From Bacteroidota bacterium (GTDB lineage: Bacteria; Bacteroidota; Bacteroidia; Bacteroidales; ML635J-15): a stretch of DNA of 64,000 nucleotides. A program made the position numbers and the translations under genes. Positions 53,464 to 61,388 of the stretch are shown here, piece after piece. The stretch is from assembly GCA_029558535.1 (NCBI GenBank), contig JAKQEK010000197.1, forward strand, positions 90,471 through 154,470, written 5' to 3'. How positions within the stretch are numbered: position 1 is the stretch's first letter; each line of letters opens with the position of its first letter. Below the pieces are notes generated by a model, which saw nothing but the letters and a program-made list of their open reading frames with translations, made no database searches and was not told where the DNA came from.

Positions 53464-54897
53464 ATGAACTGGTTTGTTTTTTGGATTGCAGTATATACCA
53501 TACTTTTAGTTGCATTGACTTTAAAATATGTAAGAAAAAAAGACTTTGACGGATATTTAATTAACAACCGCAAAACTAAGCTATTACCCTTACTTTTTAC
53601 TACTCTTGCAACTTTTGTCGGTGGTGGTGTAAGTATGGGACTTATTGCCATGGGCTACGCTTCAGGTTTTGCAGCTATTGCAATTGGCATTTCTTATGTG
53701 CTTGGTTTTTTTATTCTTTATTTCTTCGCAGCAAAAATTCGTAAAATAGGTGCAGAAAAAAATATCTATTCATTTGCCGAATTCCTAAACAAAGCATACT
53801 TGAAAAATCACAAGTTGTCAACTTTTCCTAAAGCTTTTTCAGGTCTGATAAGCGGAATAAATATCCTTATTTTCTTTTTTCTAACAGCAGCTCAATTCGT
53901 TGGGATGGCAACACTTTTACATTATGCTTTTAATGTAGGCTATGTTTGGGCTGCAGGGATTTCATTTATTGTAGTCATCTTTTATACTGCTTTTGCAGGA
54001 TTATCAGGAGTTATTGTTACCGATTTTATTCAATTTATTGTAATAATATTAATGATAATTACAATATTTATTCCCGGGGTATGGAACGACACAAACGGGT
54101 TAGAAAGTCTGAAACAGCTTCCTGCATCTTTTCTTAACGGCACCCACGAAGGATGGATATTTTTAATTGGCTTACCTATTCTTTTAAGCCCATCTGTCCT
54201 TACACGAATGGACATTTGGCAACGAACATTGGCTGCAGGTAGCGAAAAAATTGCAAAACGAAACAGCATTTTAAGTGGATTTGCAATGTTGCCTTTTTAT
54301 ATAATTTTCCCTTTGGTTGGAATGGCTTTGCGTGTTGATTTTGGTACCGACATTGACCCAAATCATGCAACTCACCTATTTTTGGAGAACAACACAAATG
54401 CAATCTTCCTCGGATTTGCTGTGGTTGGTTTGCTGGCAGCTTTGATGTCGTCAGCCGACAGCTTCCTTAATATTGTTGCAATGACTGCTGTCAGAGACTT
54501 CTCGTCGTGGAAGGATGAAAATTTGTCAAAAGAAAAAACCTTTAAATTTGTAAGAATTGCTGTTGTGATATTTGGAGCTGCTGCTCTTGGAATGGCATTG
54601 TATATGGCTGATATTGTTGAGCTTTTTATTGCAGGAATTACTTTAAATATTTTATTTACACCGGTTACTTTACTCGCTTTAATTAAAAATGATGTGTATA
54701 AATACAAATTTGCTGCTTTTGCAAGCGTGCTTGCTGGTGTAATTGTTATTGCTGCACTATTTATCTATGGATTTATTAGTAAAGACAGCGGAATACTCAA
54801 AATTGCCTTTGTACCGGCTACAATAGTGGCTACAATAACTCTGTTTGTTGGAATTTGGATTGGAAAAAGGACAAAAAAGCATAGATATGATAATTAG
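53464..54897 (+). CDS. Sodium:solute symporter family protein
   Basis: A 477-residue membrane protein with about 13 transmembrane segments. The early segment TFVGGGVSMGLIAMGYASGF is typical of SSS permeases, and GLLAALMSSADSFLNIVAMT carries the Ser/Asp-rich sodium-site segment (SSADS). The family includes carriers of proline, pantothenate, sugars and organic acids; the substrate is not clear. It differs strongly from the ActP-like protein at 13.8 kb. A TonB receptor gene follows 61 bp downstream and could bring the same or a related compound across the outer membrane (inference). Confidence 0.92.
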   Translation: MNWFVFWIAVYTILLVALTLKYVRKKDFDGYLINNRKTKLLPLLFTTLATFVGGGVSMGLIAMGYASGFAAIAIGISYVLGFFILYFFAAKIRKIGAEKNIYSFAEFLNKAYLKNHKLSTFPKAFSGLISGINILIFFFLTAAQFVGMATLLHYAFNVGYVWAAGISFIVVIFYTAFAGLSGVIVTDFIQFIVIILMIITIFIPGVWNDTNGLESLKQLPASFLNGTHEGWIFLIGLPILLSPSVLTRMDIWQRTLAAGSEKIAKRNSILSGFAMLPFYIIFPLVGMALRVDFGTDIDPNHATHLFLENNTNAIFLGFAVVGLLAALMSSADSFLNIVAMTAVRDFSSWKDENLSKEKTFKFVRIAVVIFGAAALGMALYMADIVELFIAGITLNILFTPVTLLALIKNDVYKYKFAAFASVLAGVIVIAALFIYGFISKDSGILKIAFVPATIVATITLFVGIWIGKRTKKHRYDN

Positions 54898-54958
54898 TTC
54901 AGAATTTTATTATTTACAATTTCTGCAGCCAATAATATAACACTTGATTTAATATAAT

Positions 54959-56869
54959 ATGCATAGAAAACTACTTTTTTTGATTTTAATTATTCCTATC
55001 GAATTCGGATATAAACTGTATGCTCAAGAAAACCCAATAGTTTTAAAAGATATAGAAATTTCATCCATGAGAAATGACCAGCTTTTAAAAAATAGCCCAG
55101 AGCTAATTAGAGTAATAACTTCGACTGAAATAAGAGCATTGAATTTAAGTAATGTTTCGGATATTTTAGATTACGTTGCAGGTGTAAATATTGAAACCGG
55201 AACAGGTTCGGGGTTTGCCAATCGGGGTATTGCAGCAATGAATGGAATGCCAGCTCAATATACATTGGTTCTGCTAAATGGAAACAGAATTCTTAGCGAC
55301 CATATTCATTCAGGGCAAAATATCAACTTTATACCTGTTGAAGAAATCGAAAGAATAGAAATAATTAAAACTGCCTCATCCGCACAATACGGTAGTGATG
55401 CAATTGCAGGAGTAATAAATATTATTACCAAAACCGCCGACACAAAATCTGCTGCTACTTTTTTTGGTGAATATGGTTCTTACAAAACATATAACACCGG
55501 AGCATCTGTTCAGTCTATGACAAATGAAAAGACCGGGGTTTATACTTTCATAAATTACAAAGAATCGGACGGAATTCCATTACTTGCACCTGCAAATCGA
55601 ATTGGTAAAATGGGATACAACTCCCTAAATCTCACACAAAGATTTACATCAAATATTGGCAGCTCTCTAAAAATTGATGCCTGGATAAAATACATTGACA
55701 GTAACATGCAATATAAAGATGAGATGAACGAAAGTTTTATGTTTATGCCTAATATCAACCTAAAATACACAATAAACGACAAATCTTTTATTTCTACAAA
55801 ACTTGCTTTCTCTAAATGGAATAGCGAAACAAGTCTGGAAAATAATGAAATCTTCAGACCTGAAATTTTTTACTTTTTAAAATTAAGTAACGACAATAAT
55901 ATAATTGCAGGGACAGACTTATCAGTAAACAGTTTTACAAGGAGTGCTGTTGAGTTACATATACAAAGAATGATTGGTTTCTTTATTCAAGACGAGCATA
56001 AATTTAATGAAAAGCTATCAGCATTAGGCTCTATAAGAGTTGACAAACTACAATATTCATCAATGGTTTTCACTCCAAAACTTGCCTTGATGTACAACTT
56101 AAATCAAGATTTAAAAATTCGTGCATCAGTTAGTCGTGGATACCATGCCCCATCAGTTCAGGAGTTGTACGAAGTTGGATATGGTCATGGAGGAACGGCT
56201 TTCCGTTTCGGAAATCCTGATTTAAAACCTGAATACAGCACATCGGTTGGTTTGGGTCTTGACTACAGCAAAAACAACAAATTTTTTATAAATTTAAGCG
56301 GTTTTTACAGCAATATTACCAATATGATTGTTCCTGTTTACTCCGGACCATGGGAACAAGATACGACCAAAGACGTGTGGATGAGAAAAAACATTTTGGA
56401 AGCACAGATAATTTCTGCTGAAATTAGTGCTAGTTGGTATATTACAAACAACTACAATTTACTGCTCTCTTACAATTATGCAGACAATATTGCAAAATCA
56501 GAAATAAGTCAAAAACTTCCGTATAATCCGGGTCAAAGTTTAAATATACGTTTTACGGCAAAACAAAACATTGGCAATAATCTCATAATTTCTGAATATG
56601 TAAGCATGCGTAGTGTTTTTGGACGCAGTGCATGGAACTGGAAACCTGAGACAGGTTCGGAGCCAACAAATCCTTTTGGACTAACAACAGAACTTGCCGA
56701 CTATCAAAAACTTGATGCAGGAATAAACCTTTGCTTTGCAAAAAAATACAATATTTATTTCAATATAGGAAACATTTTAGGACAAGATATCGAAAACCTC
56801 GATGATGCATATACTGTTATTGATGGAGAACCGGTTTATAAAGTTGGAGTAAAATTCAATTTATATTAG
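54959..56869 (+). CDS. TonB-dependent outer-membrane receptor
   Basis: A 636-residue protein with a signal peptide ending near YKLYAQ. The plug domain has VVLKD-like TonB-box region (IVLKDIEISSMRNDQLL), LVLLNGNRI, IEIIKTASSAQYGSDAIAGV and INIITK. The barrel runs to the C-terminus (PVYKVGVKFNLY), with YHAPSVQELYEVGYGHGG and FRFGNPDLKPE typical of BtuB-like/siderophore receptors. It uses TonB/ExbBD energy to import a ligand, which is not identified. It follows a sodium symporter gene, and its stop is only 6 bp before the GIY-YIG cassette. Confidence 0.94.
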   Translation: MHRKLLFLILIIPIEFGYKLYAQENPIVLKDIEISSMRNDQLLKNSPELIRVITSTEIRALNLSNVSDILDYVAGVNIETGTGSGFANRGIAAMNGMPAQYTLVLLNGNRILSDHIHSGQNINFIPVEEIERIEIIKTASSAQYGSDAIAGVINIITKTADTKSAATFFGEYGSYKTYNTGASVQSMTNEKTGVYTFINYKESDGIPLLAPANRIGKMGYNSLNLTQRFTSNIGSSLKIDAWIKYIDSNMQYKDEMNESFMFMPNINLKYTINDKSFISTKLAFSKWNSETSLENNEIFRPEIFYFLKLSNDNNIIAGTDLSVNSFTRSAVELHIQRMIGFFIQDEHKFNEKLSALGSIRVDKLQYSSMVFTPKLALMYNLNQDLKIRASVSRGYHAPSVQELYEVGYGHGGTAFRFGNPDLKPEYSTSVGLGLDYSKNNKFFINLSGFYSNITNMIVPVYSGPWEQDTTKDVWMRKNILEAQIISAEISASWYITNNYNLLLSYNYADNIAKSEISQKLPYNPGQSLNIRFTAKQNIGNNLIISEYVSMRSVFGRSAWNWKPETGSEPTNPFGLTTELADYQKLDAGINLCFAKKYNIYFNIGNILGQDIENLDDAYTVIDGEPVYKVGVKFNLY

Positions 56870-56875
56870 AGGGAC

Positions 56876-57004
56876 GGTGGCTTCGAGACGCAACTCCCTA
56901 AGGTCGTTGCTCCTCAGCCACCTTATATACTGCTAAGAAAGATTGTTGGATGTATAGGGGAATGAGGAAAAGCGACTACAAGGAGCTTTGTCTCCAAGTC
57001 CCCG
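56876..57004 (+). repeat. 129-bp direct repeat R1 of GIY-YIG cassette
   Basis: R1 matches R2 (57334-57462) over 129 bp without indels; six substitutions are seen. It has two hairpins in inverted orientation. In R1, three of the substitutions break stem pairs (two in hairpin 1, one in hairpin 2) that are intact in R2. It starts 6 bp after the TonB receptor stop. Confidence 0.95.
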
Positions 57005-57030
57005 ATTAAAAAATTATTTATCTTTACAAC

Positions 57031-57327
57031 ATGAAGTGTTATATGTATATACTTGAATGTTCTGACGGTTCATATTACACCGGTAGTACAAAAGACCTTA
57101 AAAGGAGACTCGAACAACACCAATCCGGAGAAGGAGCTAATCATACAGCTAAAAGATTACCTGTAAAACTAGTTTATTACGAAGAATACAAGAGAATAGA
57201 TTATGCTTTTGACAGAGAAAAACAAGTTCAAGGCTGGAGTAGAGCAAAAAAAGAAGCTCTGATATTTGGTCATTTTAACGACCTTCCTGAATTAGCAATC
57301 CCTTACCGATTTAGAACTAAAGAATAG
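57031..57327 (+). CDS. GIY-YIG nuclease family protein within a repeat-flanked cassette
   Basis: A 98-residue single-domain protein of the small UPF0213/YhbQ-like type. The GIY-YIG signature is degenerate: MYI (5-7) and YTG (16-18). Arg25/Arg26 (LKRRLEQH) and catalytic Glu63 (DREKQVQGWS) are present, so the active site looks intact. The length is usual for the family, which contains DNA nucleases. It starts 26 bp after repeat R1, and its TAG stop touches the left arm of the R2 hairpin directly. This placement suggests that it acts on, or is mobilised with, the repeats; a stand-alone repair role is the alternative. Confidence 0.92.
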   Translation: MKCYMYILECSDGSYYTGSTKDLKRRLEQHQSGEGANHTAKRLPVKLVYYEEYKRIDYAFDREKQVQGWSRAKKEALIFGHFNDLPELAIPYRFRTKE

Positions 57328-57386
57328 ATATAAGGTGGCTTCGAGGAGCAACTCCCTAATGTCGTTGCTCCTCAGCCACCTTATAT
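57328..57386. repeat. Hairpin 1 of R2 (23-bp stem with 2-nt bulge)
   Basis: Outer arms ATATAAGGTGGCT (57328-57340) / AGCCACCTTATAT (57374-57386), bulge TC (57341-57342), inner arms GAGGAGCAAC / GTTGCTCCTC, loop of 11 nt (57353-57363). In total 23 paired bases, all Watson-Crick. Confidence 0.92.
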
Positions 57387-57462
57387 ACTGCAAAGAAAGA
57401 TTGTTGGATGTATAGGGGACTGAGGAAAAGCGACTACAAGGAGCTTTGTCTCGAAGTCCCCG
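57334..57462 (+). repeat. 129-bp direct repeat R2 of GIY-YIG cassette
   Basis: Partner of R1. It ends 2 bp before the fetB-like stop codon. It holds hairpin 1, a spacer of about 28 bp, and hairpin 2 in opposite orientation, as in paired REP (REPIN/BIME) elements. Confidence 0.95.
57415..57461. repeat. Hairpin 2 of R2, inverted relative to hairpin 1
   Basis: Outer arms GGGGACT (57415-57421) / AGTCCCC (57455-57461), inner arms with GAG/CTC and AAAGC/GCTTT-type pairs, bulge GA (57453-57454) on the other strand, loop of 11 nt (57432-57442). The design is that of hairpin 1 read in reverse complement. Confidence 0.88.
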
Positions 57463-57464
57463 TC

Positions 57465-58247
57465 TTACACACCCTTCACATTACCATACTTATCAAAAAT
57501 CTTAACATTTGCATACCACAAGCTAAGAGTCAGCGACAAAACACATCCTACAAAAATTGCAATCATAATCATTATTTGATATTTTATAGCAGTTGCCGGT
57601 GATGCTCCACCGAGAATTTGACCTGTCATCATTCCGGGCAAAGATATCAACCCCATTACCGACATTCCGGCAAGTAAAGGATTTATACCCTTTACCAAAG
57701 CTTCCTGAATAAATGGTCTGATTGCTAATTTTTGACTTCCACTATTTGTTAAAACAAAATAGTAAAGCTCTCTTTTTTGCTTTAATCCATCGAAATAAGT
57801 GCTTAACCCAACTATATTATGATTTAGAGAATTACCTAAAATCATTCCCGAAATAGGAATAAAATAACGAGCATCAAATACATAATCCAATCTAATAATC
57901 AAGCCTAAAAAAAAGCCGTCAATAATAACTAATGAAAACAATACTGCCAGTGAAAATGGAATAAAAAATGTTTTTGCACTAACTTTTATTCTTTTTATGC
58001 TAGTTCCGGCACTTATTAAAATCATAACAATTACCCAAGCTGAGTTTATCCAAGCATTATTAAGCTTAAAAATCCACTCTAGATAAACAGCAACAAGAGC
58101 TAATTGAACAATCATTCGCAAGCTGCTAATTAATAAATCTTTTACCAGCCTAACACGATAGTACAAGAATATTGCAATCGGAATAATCATCACCGAAAAC
58201 CCGATAATCAGGTTCAACAATTCTATATCTTGAGTTGATCCTTTCAT
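57465..58247 (-). CDS. fetB: FetB-like ABC transporter permease (UPF0014)
   Basis: A 260-residue membrane protein with about seven transmembrane helices and family motifs LRMIVQLALVAVYLEWIF, YFIPISGMILGNSLNHN, GLISLPGMMTGQILGGASP. It matches the FetB/YbbM family over its length, which in E. coli forms an iron exporter with FetA. It overlaps the ATPase gene by 4 bp and forms a two-gene operon with it. The stop codon lies 2 bp from the end of repeat R2, so the cassette was placed at the very 3' end of the operon. Confidence 0.92.
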   Translation of the reverse strand: MKGSTQDIELLNLIIGFSVMIIPIAIFLYYRVRLVKDLLISSLRMIVQLALVAVYLEWIFKLNNAWINSAWVIVMILISAGTSIKRIKVSAKTFFIPFSLAVLFSLVIIDGFFLGLIIRLDYVFDARYFIPISGMILGNSLNHNIVGLSTYFDGLKQKRELYYFVLTNSGSQKLAIRPFIQEALVKGINPLLAGMSVMGLISLPGMMTGQILGGASPATAIKYQIMIMIAIFVGCVLSLTLSLWYANVKIFDKYGNVKGV

Positions 58248-58837
58248 AAATTAATAATTTTATCTGCACTTTCTATCCAAACCGGATTATGAGATGCCGA
58301 AACAATTGTTTTATTTTTCAGATTTCTTATAACTTTTAGTAATTCTTCAGTTGATTCTGCATCAAGCGAAGCTGTAGGCTCGTCCATCAAAATTATTTGG
58401 CGTTCAAGAGATAAGCAAACAGCTACTATCAGCCTTTGTTTTTGTCCGCCACTCATTTGATCGAACTTTCGTGTATAAAATTCCTTTTCCAGTCCCATTT
58501 GGCTGCAATAATCCAAAATCAAATCATGTTTACTCTCAAACCCCAACATTTTTACAAGATCGGAGCCATTATCCACAGGCAAATGAATATTTTGAGGGAT
58601 ATATGCCAACTGCGACCTAACAGCAGCAATATTTTCAGCATTTAAACCTAATCCATGAACTGCTATCTCTCCTTTTTGTGGCAAAACATATCCCTGAATA
58701 AGTTTTAAAATAGTTGACTTACCCTTACCAGATGCTCCTGCAAAACAAGTATGTTGATTGATTTCGATTTTCGCCGAAAAATCTACGAATACAGGTTTAT
58801 TATCAAAATTGAGAGATATGTTTTTGAATTCAATCAT
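58244..58837 (-). CDS. fetA: FetA-like ABC transporter ATP-binding protein
   Basis: A 197-residue ATPase, short but complete: Walker A GASGKGKST (34-42), signature MSGGQKQR (128-135), Walker B and Glu IILMDEP (148-154), switch His in SASHNP. It pairs with the FetB-like permease (4-bp overlap), so it likely drives metal (iron) export or homeostasis; substrate specificity is inferred from the E. coli pair only. It is divergent from the small unknown gene at 58,927. Confidence 0.92.
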   Translation of the reverse strand: MIEFKNISLNFDNKPVFVDFSAKIEINQHTCFAGASGKGKSTILKLIQGYVLPQKGEIAVHGLGLNAENIAAVRSQLAYIPQNIHLPVDNGSDLVKMLGFESKHDLILDYCSQMGLEKEFYTRKFDQMSGGQKQRLIVAVCLSLERQIILMDEPTASLDAESTEELLKVIRNLKNKTIVSASHNPVWIESADKIINL

Positions 58838-58898
58838 AATGTAAAACCTATTTTCTGCAAAAATAAACTAATCACAAACAATAATAACATCAATTTAC

Positions 58899-58906
58899 TA
58901 TTTTTG
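58899..58906 (+). promoter_or_regulatory. Putative -7 element TATTTTTG
   Basis: A perfect TAnnTTTG match, 21 bp before the ATG at 58927. No properly spaced TTG. Confidence 0.45.
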
Positions 58907-58926
58907 TCTAAAGCTTTGAAAAACTC

Positions 58927-59280
58927 ATGGACGACAAATTACAAATATGGCTGGCAAAAATGAATCCGGCTGCAAAAGTTACTTACGAACAGGAATCATT
59001 TTGTCTTACAAGCGAAGAAATTCAATCACAATTTTGCGACTCCAATTATTGGCACTCAACAGGACAACCCAGCTCTTGGTTAGTTCAATCTATAGTATCA
59101 AAAGTAAAGTATAAATTCAGAGGTAAATTGCCACGTAATAAAGCGATTGAACTATCTGCATTTATTCTGCAAATAAGTACTGCTGAAATTGAAAGTGCTC
59201 TGGACTGGAACGCAAATTATAATGCCTGGCACGATGGAAGAAGCGTTGAGGACTGCCATGTTTGGTTGAAGGATGAGTGA
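58927..59280 (+). CDS. Small cytoplasmic protein of unknown function
   Basis: A 117-residue protein without signal peptide or membrane segment. It is rich in Trp, Ser, Gln and His (SNYWHSTGQPSSWLVQSIVS, DWNANYNAWHDGRSVEDCHV), with Cys at 26, 37 and about 110. No family was recognised. The ATG has a -7 element at a normal distance. It is encoded convergent to the second TonB receptor, 13 bp apart, and divergent to fetAB. Confidence 0.65.
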   Translation: MDDKLQIWLAKMNPAAKVTYEQESFCLTSEEIQSQFCDSNYWHSTGQPSSWLVQSIVSKVKYKFRGKLPRNKAIELSAFILQISTAEIESALDWNANYNAWHDGRSVEDCHVWLKDE

Positions 59281-59293
59281 TTTTATTCTTTTA

Positions 59294-61246
59294 CTACAAT
59301 TTTATCTTAACTCCCCCCATTACTGCAATTCCCGGAGCCGGAACATTGGCAATATCAAAATATTCAGTGTTTGTAAGGTTGTAACCGCTTATATAAATAT
59401 CAAATTTATTAAATTCGGCATAAATTCTAGAGTTTAGCAAAGTACTTAATGGAAATTCTACGGTCTCTGTGTAAGCGTTTTGGTCAAAATCAAAAAATAA
59501 GTACTCGCCATTACGTTTAAATATATTTAGAGTCCAATCGGCAGAAAGATTCTTATAAATTTTGTGACTTAAATTAAAGACAAACTTATGCTTAAGCTGG
59601 TCCAGTGTGTACTTAGATTCCAACCCCTCTGCATATTTATCCTGATATATATACGAATACACTAAATTTATGCTTTTAACAAAAAAATCTTCCTTAAAAT
59701 CACGGTATGCAGCAAAAACCTCTATCCCTGCAACATTTAGTTCGGTGAGATTTTTTGTTTCCCAAACAGTGCTGTTTTCTTCGCGAACCCAGGATATGAT
59801 ATTTGTACCGTATCTGTTAAATAAATTGAGATTGATATAAGAATTTTTCGAAATATAATATTTTGCTCCTGCCTCAAAACTTAATGCCTGTTCCGGAATA
59901 AGATCAACATTTCCGATGTTCGAAGGACCTTTATAATATAATTCAGTGAATGTCGGTAAACGCATTGACTTATTCACCCCTGTTTTTATCATAAATTTTT
60001 CACTCAAATAATAACCGACATCCACTCCATAATAGTAATTCATGCCGTATTTTTGATTATGATAAATCATCAGACCTGCATTAAAAAGAAATTTCTCAGA
60101 ATAATATCCGTGTTCGGCAAAAAAACTAAGATTTTTACGGTCGTCAGATTTGTCATACAAACCATTGTGAATAGGTTCTACATCATTACCCAAAACACTA
60201 GAATAAATCTGTTCGTAACGATACTCACCACCAATTGCCGATTTCCCGAATCTCCAATCCTTTTCTAAATTAAAACCCGTACCTGCAATATTTGTAAAAT
60301 GATTATTATGTCTTTGGTACCAACTTACTGTATCGCCTGTATTGAAGTTTATCCAATTACCTCCTATTTGAGTATAATAGTCTTCAGTTTCCCGAAATAA
60401 CTGGAATTCATCTACTAAAGCTCTATAATAAATTTTGTAATCCCATTTCAAATCTGTTCCACCTGAAAATTTACATGCTGCAAAGCCTGTTCTGATTTTT
60501 TCGTACTGATTTGAATACATGGGAGTATAAAAGCTAAATGCTCCATAATCTTTGTACAAAAAACCAAGCATTGATTTAACTTTTACTCTGCCAATCGGAA
60601 AATTATTCTCATAGTAAACATTTGTACGATTATAATCAGTATTTTTCATAAAGCCATCCGAACGCGAAAAAGACAAGGTAAGATTTTGTTTAAACTTCTT
60701 TATAACATTATCTATTCCCAATTCTGTATTAATAGTATTAAAACTACCGTATGACAAATCTAGTTTTAAAGCATTTTTTTCCGGGATTCTACTAATAAAA
60801 TTTACTGCTCCTGTCAGAGCATTTGCCCCAAATGTTCTTGATGCCGGACCGTATAGAACTTCAATATTTTCAAGATTTGTTAATCCAATTGGAATACTTA
60901 AACTGTAATGTCCGGTTTGCGGATCACTTAAATTTATTCCGTTTAATAAAACCAAGGTCTGGTCGAAACTACCACCTCTTGTACTTATATCGGACTGCAC
61001 AGAGGAAAATGAACGCTGTCTAATATCAATTGCGGAAAAATCCTTTAATGCAGTACTTATATCATTGTCATGAGAAATATTTAGATTTCTGTTATCAATA
61101 ATTTGTATTGGTCTTAGCATTTGCTTTTCCGAAGTTTCTGTTCTCGAAGAATTAATTACTATTTCTTTAAGAATTATCGTATCAATAGTTTGCGAAAAAA
61201 CTATTTCACCAATAATTATTAACAATACACATATTATAACAAGTTT
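59294..61246 (-). CDS. TonB-dependent outer-membrane receptor (BtuB-like)
   Basis: A 650-residue protein from a GTG at 61246, giving signal peptide VKLVIICVLLIIIGEIVFSQ. The in-frame TTG at 61297 is the -33 box of a likely promoter. Plug motifs: LKEIVINSSRTETSEKQM, DISTRGGSFDQTLVLLNGIN, IEVLYGPASRTFGANALTGA, VNFISR. The barrel continues to GGVKIKL. MRLPTFTELYYKGPSNIGN is BtuB/siderophore-like. It needs TonB/ExbBD. No cobalamin riboswitch lies in the 141-bp leader to the next gene, so vitamin B12 transport is not supported; ligand unknown. Confidence 0.92.
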   Translation of the reverse strand, partial: KLVIICVLLIIIGEIVFSQTIDTIILKEIVINSSRTETSEKQMLRPIQIIDNRNLNISHDNDISTALKDFSAIDIRQRSFSSVQSDISTRGGSFDQTLVLLNGINLSDPQTGHYSLSIPIGLTNLENIEVLYGPASRTFGANALTGAVNFISRIPEKNALKLDLSYGSFNTINTELGIDNVIKKFKQNLTLSFSRSDGFMKNTDYNRTNVYYENNFPIGRVKVKSMLGFLYKDYGAFSFYTPMYSNQYEKIRTGFAACKFSGGTDLKWDYKIYYRALVDEFQLFRETEDYYTQIGGNWINFNTGDTVSWYQRHNNHFTNIAGTGFNLEKDWRFGKSAIGGEYRYEQIYSSVLGNDVEPIHNGLYDKSDDRKNLSFFAEHGYYSEKFLFNAGLMIYHNQKYGMNYYYGVDVGYYLSEKFMIKTGVNKSMRLPTFTELYYKGPSNIGNVDLIPEQALSFEAGAKYYISKNSYINLNLFNRYGTNIISWVREENSTVWETKNLTELNVAGIEVFAAYRDFKEDFFVKSINLVYSYIYQDKYAEGLESKYTLDQLKHKFVFNLSHKIYKNLSADWTLNIFKRNGEYLFFDFDQNAYTETVEFPLSTLLNSRIYAEFNKFDIYISGYNLTNTEYFDIANVPAPGIAVMGGVKIKL

Positions 61247-61265
61247 CACTACTTGATTTTTTTTG

Positions 61266-61297
61266 CAAAAATCGTATTTAATTTTGTAACCTGACAA
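61266..61297 (-). promoter_or_regulatory. Probable promoter of the TonB receptor (TTG-21-GATTTTTG)
   Basis: On the minus strand TTG (61297-61295), a 21-bp spacer and GATTTTTG (61273-61266), one mismatch from TAnnTTTG. It explains why the upstream TTG is not a start. Confidence 0.5.
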
Positions 61298-61388
61298 TAA
61301 AAATACAAGTTTTTGTATTTTATGATTTTTAAAAATAGGTCTATATAGTTCAATTATGTTATTTTTACAAAGATTTGTAAAGTTTAAA

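Noticed and set aside
57408..57602. A 64-codon plus-strand frame spanning repeat R2 and fetB
   Set aside because: It crosses hairpin 2 and the antisense of fetB; no domain or ribosome site. R1 has no equivalent protein.
61247..61388. Cobalamin riboswitch upstream of the BtuB-like receptor
   Set aside because: The gap is only 141 bp, holds two divergent leaders and shows no B12-box-like conserved pattern.
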